A DNA stretch of 64,000 bases from a gamma proteobacterium HTCC2207. GTDB lineage: Bacteria; Pseudomonadota; Gammaproteobacteria; Pseudomonadales; Porticoccaceae. A program made the translations under genes and the position numbers. Shown one piece after another: positions 40,747-48,266 of the stretch (position 1 is the stretch's first letter; each line of letters opens with the position of its first letter). Where the stretch lies: NCBI GenBank assembly GCA_000153445.1, contig CH672396.1, forward strand, positions 624,172-688,171, given 5' to 3'. The notes under the pieces are model-generated. The model did not search any database. It saw nothing but the letters and a program-made list of their open reading frames with translations, and was not told where the DNA came from.

Positions 40747-42027
40747 TTATTCGTCACTTTCTATAGGCTTTCTCTTCATCGGCGTAACCACTATCTTCTT
40801 GATCATGGTGCCATTAATTTCTTCGGTTTCAAATCTATAACCATTCACCACAAAGCTAACATTCCCGTCGGGAATACTCTCAAGTTGTTCAAGTGCTAAG
40901 CCATTGAGCGTCTTTGGGCCGTCGGTTGACAGGCTCCATCCAGTTGCTTTGTTTATCTCGCGAATTGTTGCGACACCATCAATCAGGTAACTGCTATTGC
41001 CACGAGCCAAAATTTCATCGGCTTCATCTGCGGTATTGGTAGTGAAATCGCCAACAATTTCCTCGAGAATATCTTCTAGTGTAACCAGTCCTTTAACATC
41101 GCCGTACTCGTCTACAACCACCGCAAAACGATTGCGAGTCTTTTTGAAATTCAGTAGCTGGGTTGTGAGCATAGTGCTCTCGGGAATATAGTACGGCTCT
41201 TCGGCAAAGCGTTTAATCGCAGCATGAGTGACTTTCTCCGCGCGAGCTAAATAGTTGGCCTTACGGATATGAAAGATACCAATAATATTATTGATATCGC
41301 CGTCATAGATCGGCATGCGGGTATATTCACACTTAAATAGCTTGGCCATTAAAACATCAGGATCGTCTTGGATATCTAGTCCATTGATCTCGCTACGAGG
41401 AATCATAATATCCTCAACCGCTACGTTTTCTAGATCAAGAATGCCTTTCAGCATGCCCTGGTGACTGTCGGACATTTTATGCCCAGAAAGGTCGACTACC
41501 GAGCGCAATTCCTCAGTATCAAGGCCATCATCTCGTGAAGAGTTTGGATCAAAGCCAAGCAGCTTTACCAGTCCGTTAGTGAGCTTGTTGATTGCCCACA
41601 CCAATGGCCAGAAAATCGTCAGCAGAGGCTTGAGAATATGGCTGGCTTTAAAGGCAAACCATTCAGGATACTGGGCGGCAATGGTTTTCGGAGTAACCTC
41701 AGCAAAAACTAGCACCAAAATGGTTAGGGTTGCAGTCGCCACCCAGGGTGCTGCGGCTTCGCCTACATAAATTATCGCCAGAGCATTGGCGATAATTGCC
41801 GCGAGAATATTAACCGCATTATTGCCAATTAAGATTAGCCCGATAAGTCGGTCTGGTGTGGCCAGCAGTTTCGCTGCGCGCCGGGCGCCAGCACTTTTTT
41901 TACGTTGATGTCTCAGCCTGTAGCGGTTGAGCGACATCATGCCGGTTTCAGAGCCAGAGAAAAATGCAGACACAAGCAGAAGGATGAAGAGTGTTAACCA
42001 CAACATCGACGAATCAGAAACGTCCAA
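40747..42027 (-). CDS. CNNM/CorC-HlyC family membrane protein
   Basis: A 426-residue protein with an N-terminal DUF21/CNNM membrane domain of about four helices (residues 8-150; FFSGSETGMMSLNR near the start). Two CBS domains (about 195-320) and a C-terminal CorC_HlyC domain follow. It resembles E. coli YfjD. Family members are implicated in Mg2+ or Co2+ export, but the ion is not certain here. It ends convergent to DUF1289 and is followed upstream by ypjD, a conserved pairing next to ffh. Confidence 0.88.
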   Translation of the reverse strand: MDVSDSSMLWLTLFILLLVSAFFSGSETGMMSLNRYRLRHQRKKSAGARRAAKLLATPDRLIGLILIGNNAVNILAAIIANALAIIYVGEAAAPWVATATLTILVLVFAEVTPKTIAAQYPEWFAFKASHILKPLLTIFWPLVWAINKLTNGLVKLLGFDPNSSRDDGLDTEELRSVVDLSGHKMSDSHQGMLKGILDLENVAVEDIMIPRSEINGLDIQDDPDVLMAKLFKCEYTRMPIYDGDINNIIGIFHIRKANYLARAEKVTHAAIKRFAEEPYYIPESTMLTTQLLNFKKTRNRFAVVVDEYGDVKGLVTLEDILEEIVGDFTTNTADEADEILARGNSSYLIDGVATIREINKATGWSLSTDGPKTLNGLALEQLESIPDGNVSFVVNGYRFETEEINGTMIKKIVVTPMKRKPIESDE

Positions 42028-42131
42028 AAATTAGAAGCCTTTAATAAACAGGAAGGTCATGTTGAAGTAGTTTTTTGCTTTTAGCAATAGGGTTTTATCC
42101 CCACCCTGACGAGTAATTGGGGTAGCTTGGC

Positions 42132-42923
42132 CTATATTAGTAGGAACTCTAAAACCACTTTGCTGCCCACATAGCCCAAAACAATCGCTATAAAGCCCGC
42201 CCAGGTCCAACGGATAGCGGTCTTGCCGCGCCAGCCTTGAACCTGCCTTCCCCATAGCAGAACCCCAAAGAAAACCCAGGCCACTAGGCTAAATACCACC
42301 TTGTGTAATAGTTTTTGGGCAAAAAAGTCATCGTAGAAAATAAACCCACTGAGCAGGGATAGGGTGAGTATTAACTCGCCAGCCCAAATCAGCTCAAATA
42401 GCAGGGCTTCCATACTCTGTAATGGCGGGAAAGTGCGCATCAATAAGTTTTGGTGCTTATGTTTTAGCTGCCAGTTTTGATAGCCCATCAGGGCCGCCTG
42501 CAATGCTGCGATCGCCAGTAGGCTATAGGCCAGAATAGAGAGGAGGACATGCAGCTGCATGCTTGGCGCTAGCATTACCGCGCTTTTGGTACTGGAGCTA
42601 ACAAGCGCGGCAGTGATACTCAGTGCAGAAATCGGAAAGAGGAGGAGATTGAGACTGTGTATAGGCTTCTTTAGGCCGCTACAAAATACCACCACATTGA
42701 TGATTAGCGAAATCAGCGCAAAAATTTTCAGCAGGCTCAGATCTAAGCCCTCTGAGCTAAACAGAAAATCAGCCACTGCCTGGCTGTGCAGCACAATCGC
42801 CAACGCCGTCACTAACTGAAGAGTTAGGGTCGGAATATTGATCTGTTTACGCAGCTGCAGAACCTGATAGCCAAAAGCTAAGAGATAAACCGCGGTCGCT
42901 GCACTGGCAAGAAGGCTGGTCAT
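42132..42923 (-). CDS. ypjD: inner-membrane protein YpjD (cytochrome c assembly-like)
   Basis: A 263-residue membrane protein with about eight helices, matching the CcsA/CcmC-like cytochrome c assembly family. The conserved His is in SMQLHVLLSILAYSLLAIAALQ (residues split: SMQLHVLLSI and LAYSLLAIAALQ). Its exact role is unclear; it may handle haem. The location divergent from ffh and beside the CNNM gene is the standard gammaproteobacterial context. Confidence 0.86.
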   Translation of the reverse strand: MTSLLASAATAVYLLAFGYQVLQLRKQINIPTLTLQLVTALAIVLHSQAVADFLFSSEGLDLSLLKIFALISLIINVVVFCSGLKKPIHSLNLLLFPISALSITAALVSSSTKSAVMLAPSMQLHVLLSILAYSLLAIAALQAALMGYQNWQLKHKHQNLLMRTFPPLQSMEALLFELIWAGELILTLSLLSGFIFYDDFFAQKLLHKVVFSLVAWVFFGVLLWGRQVQGWRGKTAIRWTWAGFIAIVLGYVGSKVVLEFLLI

Positions 42924-42997
42924 TAAAGTAGGGTCGCTATTAATTTAAAAGAGTGTGGCATATTCAGGCAGCTGGGTGAAGAGTTGCGGCAATTAAT

Positions 42998-43006
42998 TGC
43001 TATAAT
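42998..43006 (+). promoter_or_regulatory. extended -10 promoter for ffh
   Basis: TGCTATAAT is a perfect extended -10 element (TGNTATAAT), 35 bases before ffh. No good -35 hexamer lies at the right distance, which extended -10 promoters do not need. Confidence 0.65.
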
Positions 43007-43040
43007 GCTGCGCATCCATAAATAGTCGGACAAAATTCTC

Positions 43041-44465
43041 ATGGCAATGTTTGAAAATCTCAGCGATCGGCTATCCGATACTCTTAAAAAAATATCCGGT
43101 AAAGCCAGTCTAAGCGAAGCCAATATTCAGGACTCCCTGCGCGAAGTGCGCATGGCGCTGCTGGAAGCGGACGTCGCCCTGCCGGTGGTCAAAGATTTTA
43201 TTGAACAGGTCAAGCAGCGTGCCTTAGGTCAAGAAGTTAACCGCAGCCTTAATCCCGGGCAACAGTTTCTAAAGATTGTTCAGGCTGAACTTGAAAAGGT
43301 CATGGGCGAGCAGAATGAAAGCCTGAATCTGGCGGCACAACCGCCGGCGATCATCTTGATGGCGGGTTTACAGGGTGCGGGTAAAACCACATCTGCAGCT
43401 AAGCTGTCGCGCTATTTGGGTGAGCGAGAAAAGAAAAAGGTTATGGTTGTCTCTGCGGATGTGTACCGTCCTGCAGCGATTGAGCAGCTCAAAACGCTGG
43501 CCGGCGAAGTGGGTGCCGAGTTCTTCCCCAGTGATATCAGTCAAAAGCCGGTTGCCATTGTCAACGCTGCTATAGATAGCGCGAAGAAGAAATTTGTCGA
43601 TGTACTGATTGTTGATACTGCCGGTCGTCTGGCGGTCGATGATGAGATGATGGCCGAGATTAAACAGATCCATGCCGCCGCCAACCCCATTGAAACTCTG
43701 TTCGTGATCGACGCCATGATCGGTCAGGATGCGGTGAACACCGCAAAAGCCTTCAACGACGCATTACCTTTAACGGGCGTTATCCTTACTAAAGTTGATG
43801 GTGATGCCCGCGGCGGTGCTGCACTTTCAGTGCGTCAGATCACCGGTAAGCCGATTAAATTCCTCGGTGTCGGTGAAAAGACCGATGCTTTAGAACCTTT
43901 CCATCCCGAGCGTATTGCCTCACGTATTCTTGGTATGGGTGATGTAATGTCGCTAATCGAAGATGTAGAGCGCAAGGTTGATAAAAAGAAAGCCGACAAA
44001 CTTGCGCAAAAGATCGCCAAGGGCAAAGGCTTTGATCTTGAAGACCTGCGTGACCAGCTGCAGCAGATGAACAATATGGGTGGCATGGCCGGTTTGATGG
44101 ACAAGCTCCCGGGTATGGGTAATATGGCGCAGATGGTACAGCAGCAGAATGTCACCAGTCAGTTTGACCAGATGGATGCGATTATCAGTTCCATGACGCC
44201 AAAAGAACGGCGCAACCCCGATATATTAAATGGCTCGCGCAAACGCCGCATTACTGTTGGCTCCGGTACCACCATTCAGGATCTCAATCGTCTGCTTAAA
44301 CAGCATAAGCAGATGGGCAAGATGATGAAAAAGATGAAGGGTAAGGGCATGCAAAATATGATGCGCGGCCTCGGGGGTGCTATGGGCGGCGGAATGGGTG
44401 GTGGCCCCGGCGGTTCTATGCCGCCAATGGGTGGACTGCCTCCAGGTGGTTTTCCGCGTCGCTAG
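43041..44465 (+). CDS. ffh: signal recognition particle protein Ffh
   Basis: SRP54 GTPase that binds signal sequences of nascent membrane proteins and delivers ribosomes to FtsY. The N domain covers about 1-90. The G domain has G1 GLQGAGKTT (about 110), DTAGR, and TKVDGDARGGA. The C-terminal M domain is Met-rich (MGKMMKKMKGKGMQNMMRG) and ends in a Gly/Pro/Met tail. 474 residues is normal. The 4.5S RNA gene is not seen in this window. Confidence 0.97.
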   Translation: MAMFENLSDRLSDTLKKISGKASLSEANIQDSLREVRMALLEADVALPVVKDFIEQVKQRALGQEVNRSLNPGQQFLKIVQAELEKVMGEQNESLNLAAQPPAIILMAGLQGAGKTTSAAKLSRYLGEREKKKVMVVSADVYRPAAIEQLKTLAGEVGAEFFPSDISQKPVAIVNAAIDSAKKKFVDVLIVDTAGRLAVDDEMMAEIKQIHAAANPIETLFVIDAMIGQDAVNTAKAFNDALPLTGVILTKVDGDARGGAALSVRQITGKPIKFLGVGEKTDALEPFHPERIASRILGMGDVMSLIEDVERKVDKKKADKLAQKIAKGKGFDLEDLRDQLQQMNNMGGMAGLMDKLPGMGNMAQMVQQQNVTSQFDQMDAIISSMTPKERRNPDILNGSRKRRITVGSGTTIQDLNRLLKQHKQMGKMMKKMKGKGMQNMMRGLGGAMGGGMGGGPGGSMPPMGGLPPGGFPRR

Positions 44466-44664
44466 ATAGCGCTGATAGTCAGGCGCTGTCTGGCTGCAAG
44501 GGTAAATTTACGGGCTCGTCAGCTTACTGTTTAAAGGTGTTTCCTTTTAGTCTCTTATGGCGTAAGATACCGCGCCTTTCGGGGAGCTGCGCCTATTATT
44601 GCGCGAACTTTTTAAAAGCATCAAATCTGGCGATTGTGCCAGTTTGAACACAGGATTTTAGTAC

Positions 44665-44925
44665 ATGGTCACAATTAGATTGGCACGTGGTGGCGCAAAG
44701 AAACGCCCTTTTTACCACATCACAGTTTCTGACTCACGCAACGCGCGCGACGCACGTTATATCGAGCGTGTAGGCTTTTTTAACCCGGTTGCTCGCGGTG
44801 CTGAAGAGCGTCTGCGTATGGACATGGACCGCGTTAGCTACTGGCAGGGCCAGGGTGCTCAGGTCAGTGATCGCGTTAAGTCGCTGATCAAAGAAGCTGC
44901 CAAGGCTCAAGCAGTAGCTGCCTAA
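44665..44925 (+). CDS. rpsP: 30S ribosomal protein S16
   Basis: Early-assembly 30S protein. The 86 residues start [19 protein letters not shown], the family signature, with [19 protein letters not shown]. First gene of the rpsP-rimM-trmD-rplS operon. The 199-base gap after ffh contains a weak TTTCCT-N17-TAAGAT promoter candidate (about 44550-44578) and no gene. Confidence 0.97.
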   Translation: MVTIRLARGGAKKRPFYHITVSDSRNARDARYIERVGFFNPVARGAEERLRMDMDRVSYWQGQGAQVSDRVKSLIKEAAKAQAVAA

Positions 44926-44968
44926 TCTACCTGCATCTGTTGCTGAACACATCTGGAGATCATGATTG

Positions 44969-45490
44969 ATGAAAACTCTGGTTGTGGGTCGCATAACAGC
45001 TGTATTCGGTGTTCGTGGCTGGGTGAAAGTCCATGCCTACACCGAAAAGGTCGAGACGCTCTGCTCTTATCAGCCTTGGTTGATAGACACCCCTGCTGGC
45101 GTCAAGCCGATACAGATCGATGAATGGCGTAGGCACGGTGAGAGCTTGGTTGCGCATATTGCTGGTATTGATGACCGCGATATAGCGCAGACTTGGTGTG
45201 GTAACGATATTCTGGTCGAGAAAGATAAGCTCCCTGAGCTGAAAAGCGATGATTATTACTGGCATCAGCTCGAAGGGCTATCAGTGGTAAGCCACTACGA
45301 AGGTGAGCAGATTCGCCTTGGCACAGTTAAGTCGCTTCTCGAAACCGGCGCCAACGATGTGTTAGTGATTAAAGGCGATGCCGAGAGTATCGATCGGGAA
45401 GAAAGATTAATCCCCTACGTTGATCAATTTGTCACCAGCATTAGCATGGTGGACAGAAGGATCGACGTCATCTGGGATCCGGCTTTTTAG
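44969..45490 (+). CDS. rimM: ribosome maturation factor RimM
   Basis: 30S maturation factor that binds S19 and the 16S head. The N-terminal RimM domain has VVGRITAVFGVRGWVKVHAYTE-like sequence (VGRITAVFGVRGWVKV), and the C-terminal PRC barrel has YYWHQLEGLSVV and ANDVLVIKG. ATG 44969 is chosen, with GGAGA about 9 bases upstream, giving 173 residues. The TTG just before it is also in frame. Confidence 0.95.
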   Translation: MKTLVVGRITAVFGVRGWVKVHAYTEKVETLCSYQPWLIDTPAGVKPIQIDEWRRHGESLVAHIAGIDDRDIAQTWCGNDILVEKDKLPELKSDDYYWHQLEGLSVVSHYEGEQIRLGTVKSLLETGANDVLVIKGDAESIDREERLIPYVDQFVTSISMVDRRIDVIWDPAF

Positions 45491-45541
45491 AGACGCGATA
45501 ATTAAGGGTTTCAAAAAGAGCAGTAGCAGAGGAACAGGCAC

Positions 45542-46294
45542 ATGAAAATCGCACTGATTACCCTGTTCCCGGAAATGTTCAGTTCGCTGACCGAATACGG
45601 TATTAGCGGACGCGCAGTAAAGAATGGCTTGTTGGCGTGTCAGAGCTTCAATCCAAGAGACTTTACTGAAGACCGACATCAGACCGTCGACGCACGCCCT
45701 TACGGCGGCGGCCCCGGCATGGTGATGATGGTAGAGCCCCTACGCAGGGCAATAACTGCTGCTAAGCAGTGGGCTGGTGATGACGCCAAAGTGGTGTATC
45801 TATCGCCCCAAGGACAGGTCCTTAATCAGGGCGCAGTAAACAAATTTGCTACACAGCAGTCACTTGTATTGATTGCTGGCCGCTACGAAGGAATTGACGA
45901 GCGGCTAATAGAGCAAGAGGTAGATGAGGAGTGGTCCATAGGTGACTACGTACTCAGCGGCGGTGAATTACCTGCCATGGTGTTAATGGATGCGTTGATC
46001 CGTCAAATACCAGGAGCCCTAGGACACAAGGACTCCGCTGACCAGGACTCGTTTGCCGAAGGCTTATTAGACTGCCCGCACTATACGCGGCCAGAGGATT
46101 ACCAGGGACAAGAGGTGCCGGAAGTACTGTTGTCAGGCAATCATGAAAAAATTAGACGTTGGCGTTTGCAGCAAGCACTGATGCGAACCCAGCAGCGAAG
46201 ACCAGATTTACTGGACCGCCTCGAGCTCAACCCTGAGCAACAGGCTCTACTCAAGGAAATGAGTGCTGCGCTGGCAGATGATGGCAAAGGATAG
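45542..46294 (+). CDS. trmD: tRNA (guanine37-N1)-methyltransferase
   Basis: SPOUT methyltransferase that makes m1G37, which prevents frameshifting. Motifs are ITLFPEMF, the knot segment [13 protein letters not shown], and [16 protein letters not shown]. 250 residues matches the family. After its stop, the gap to rplS contains the palindrome GGTGGCATGCCACC (46327-46340), a possible RNA hairpin. Confidence 0.96.
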   Translation: MKIALITLFPEMFSSLTEYGISGRAVKNGLLACQSFNPRDFTEDRHQTVDARPYGGGPGMVMMVEPLRRAITAAKQWAGDDAKVVYLSPQGQVLNQGAVNKFATQQSLVLIAGRYEGIDERLIEQEVDEEWSIGDYVLSGGELPAMVLMDALIRQIPGALGHKDSADQDSFAEGLLDCPHYTRPEDYQGQEVPEVLLSGNHEKIRRWRLQQALMRTQQRRPDLLDRLELNPEQQALLKEMSAALADDGKG

Positions 46295-46366
46295 TGACCA
46301 TCCTCTCTGTACAGAGCTCTAAAACAGGTGGCATGCCACCAACCAATGAAAATTGAGGAGCAAGAA

Positions 46367-46726
46367 ATGACTAACAAAGTATCGATAATTGCTGCGCTTG
46401 AAAAAGAGCAGATGAGTAAAGAAATTCCTGATTTCAGCCCCGGTGATACCGTTGTTGTACAGGTAAAAGTAAAAGAGGGCACTCGCGAGCGTCTGCAGGC
46501 ATTTGAAGGCGTAGTACTAGCCAAGCGTAACCGTCAGCTGAACTCTGCCTTTACTGTTCGCAAAATCTCCAATGGTATTGGTGTAGAGCGTACGTTCCAA
46601 ACTTACAGCCCACTGGTCGACAGCATTGAAGTTAAGCGTCGCGGTGCAGTTCGTCGCGCCAAGCTTTACTACTTGCGTGAGCGTTCAGGTCGATCTGCGC
46701 GTATTAAAGAAAAGCTCAATAAATAA
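46367..46726 (+). CDS. rplS: 50S ribosomal protein L19
   Basis: 50S protein at the 30S-50S interface. ATG 46367 gives 119 residues starting [16 protein letters not shown], the normal size, with GAGGAG 6 bases upstream; an in-frame ATG at 46328 overlaps the palindrome and is rejected. Family core: [29 protein letters not shown] and [13 protein letters not shown]. Confidence 0.96.
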   Translation: MTNKVSIIAALEKEQMSKEIPDFSPGDTVVVQVKVKEGTRERLQAFEGVVLAKRNRQLNSAFTVRKISNGIGVERTFQTYSPLVDSIEVKRRGAVRRAKLYYLRERSGRSARIKEKLNK

Positions 46727-46758
46727 GTATTGGTTTCAAACCAGTATTTGTTGTGCAG

Positions 46759-46789
46759 AAAAAGGCGGCTCCGAAAGGGCCGCCTTTTT
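46759..46789 (+). terminator. terminator after rplS
   Basis: AAAAAGGCGGC (46759-46769) and GCCGCCTTTTT (46779-46789) form an 11-bp perfect stem with a 9-base loop and a further T. It ends the rpsP operon. Confidence 0.92.
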
Positions 46790-46895
46790 TAATGCCCGCA
46801 ATACTCTTAAGTCTATACGCCAGTGAATATTTGTTCCGTCCTAAACCTTGACAGCGCATTGCCATAGTCTATCTTTTAACTTACCACTATAAGAA

Positions 46896-46911
46896 TGTGA
46901 TTCAGATCACG
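46896..46911 (+). promoter_or_regulatory. CRP-family binding site
   Basis: TGTGATTCAGATCACG matches the CRP/Vfr consensus TGTGA-N6-TCACA with one change at the end. It lies 79 bases before the ATG at 46990. If it acts as a class II site, transcription would start near 46945, and an AT-rich CAATAA at 46932-46937 could serve as -10. The regulator is inferred. Confidence 0.7.
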
Positions 46912-46989
46912 ATTAAATCAGAAATAATTCACAATAAGTTCTTGAGATGATTTGTGAATCGTTAGGGAATGACCTCCAAGGAAGACATC

Positions 46990-47787
46990 ATGAAAATAAC
47001 AGTATTAGCGACCCTCTTTTTAGGCTTATTGGCATTGAATCCAGCCCATGCAGGAACCGTTGACCTACTTAGCATATGGTCTGCGGACAAGGGTAAGAAG
47101 ACGAGCGGTGGTGTCGATGAGAAATTGGGGAATACGCCGTTTGGAGACGGTGTGATCGATCAATTCTTCCCTGATAGCTGCACAACATGCGCTGTGACAA
47201 CCGGCAGTATCGCCGATATCACATCCGGTGATTTTTGGTCCACAGGAACAGCTCATGACCAACCGGCCGATATGGCTAATATGTTGGCATTTGAAGGGGT
47301 GGTTATTCCCGGCTTAACAGGCAATAAAGACCCCGCGAGTTTTAGTGGGCAGAAGTTACTGACCACCGCAGATTTCACCATGGTGGAGCAGGAGCGAATT
47401 ACTAAGGCCGGCGCGGCAATGTTACTGCTCAAGCCAGTCGATGAGAGTAAATTGATCAATAGCCTGACTCAAGTTATTGCTAATTCTACAGATGCCCCGG
47501 TGTCTGAGGGTGCTGGGCTGCTATCTACGGTGGTTCCCATAGAAGAACTTAGAAAGCCGCTGTATCAGAGTCTCAACAAGCTCGATGAGCAATTAAAAAA
47601 CAATGAGAATGGTAGTTTGCGTGAAATAGTTCACGATCTCATGGGTCTCTCCGGCCTCTACGGAATGACTGAACTGCGGGGCTTGGTGTTGGCCTTTATA
47701 GCTGACTACGGTTCTCTTGATGCAGAGAAGAACCTTATGCGTGTAAAGCAGATTCGTCAGCATATCGAAGACTTCCTAAGCACTTGA
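46990..47787 (+). CDS. exported chimeric protein: signal peptide, unknown domain, receiver fragment and HPt-like domain
   Basis: The 265-residue product starts with a clear signal peptide (MKITVLATLFLGLLALNPAHA). About 100 residues of unrecognised sequence follow, with a CTTC pair near residue 64. From about residue 123 it resembles the last third of a response-regulator receiver: ERITKAGAAMLLLKPVDESKL, with the conserved Lys148-Pro149 (in LLLKPVD). The receiver Asp and first strands are missing. Residues 180-265 look like an HPt domain with phospho-acceptor His215 in IVHDLMGLSG. These are cytoplasmic modules behind an export signal, so the gene may be a fusion left after deletion in a hybrid histidine kinase, or a real secreted protein. 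ATG 46990 has AAGGAAG 5 bases upstream. Confidence 0.6.
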   Translation: MKITVLATLFLGLLALNPAHAGTVDLLSIWSADKGKKTSGGVDEKLGNTPFGDGVIDQFFPDSCTTCAVTTGSIADITSGDFWSTGTAHDQPADMANMLAFEGVVIPGLTGNKDPASFSGQKLLTTADFTMVEQERITKAGAAMLLLKPVDESKLINSLTQVIANSTDAPVSEGAGLLSTVVPIEELRKPLYQSLNKLDEQLKNNENGSLREIVHDLMGLSGLYGMTELRGLVLAFIADYGSLDAEKNLMRVKQIRQHIEDFLST

Positions 47788-48146
47788 ACGGATGCGCCGT
47801 GCTTCCTCAGATCAAAAACTAATCCTTTAGTACTAGTTCGTCAGTGTAATTTTCTTTCATAAAACACAGGCTTATTATACACCCCTGTATTGGCTCCCTA
47901 GCATGATGCGTTCAAAGGGATGGTAGTGGTGAATAGACAACAGTCCTACACTGCTTTTTATACAGACGGCGCTAATAAGCAGGACGCTTGAGGCATAGCT
48001 GACAGGGAGTTGGCTAGTTAAGGAAACAGGCCAAATTAGTACTAGCCGTTTGATACTAACGATGTTGTGATAAATACATCGAGAATGGAAGGTTGGGCGC
48101 CAAGGATGACGTAAGTTAACATTTATCAATATCACTGGTACCCCTT
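47788..48146 (+). other. noncoding stretch before rnr, possible small RNA
   Basis: No convincing gene is seen on either strand in these 359 bases. A TATACA hexamer (47876-47881) could be a -10 element, and the region ends in a strong terminator with no annotated gene to serve. A transcript of up to about 300 bases is possible. Two copies of TTAGTACTAG lie near 47827 and 48039. Confidence 0.3.
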
Positions 48147-48186
48147 AAAACCCGGACATGGCACTTGCCAAGTTTGGGTTTTTTTT
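48147..48186 (+). terminator. strong terminator upstream of rnr
   Basis: AAAACCC (48147-48153) pairs with GGGTTTT, with an internal TGGCA/TGCCA stem and a run of eight T residues. It is 360 bases from the previous gene end, so it may end a noncoding RNA or a long 3' UTR. Confidence 0.85.
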
Positions 48187-48220
48187 AGCTGTCGAATTTC
48201 TTTTACTCCATAGCCTATAA

Positions 48221-48266
48221 GACATAGACTGCCTGTCTATTAACTCGATACTAAACAGTCTATGTC
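48221..48266 (+). promoter_or_regulatory. palindrome spanning the rnr start codon
   Basis: GACATAGACTG (48221-48231) and CAGTCTATGTC (48256-48266) are perfect 11-base inverted copies, with the rnr ATG (48262-48264) inside the second arm. A TATAAG hexamer (48216-48221) touches the first arm. It could be an RNA hairpin hiding the start codon if transcription begins upstream, or a DNA operator if it begins near 48228. No Shine-Dalgarno sequence is visible. Confidence 0.6.

Noticed and set aside
47875-48135. Minus-strand 86-residue frame in the gap before rnr
   Set aside because: No ribosome site, no recognisable domain and odd composition; the region is better explained as noncoding.
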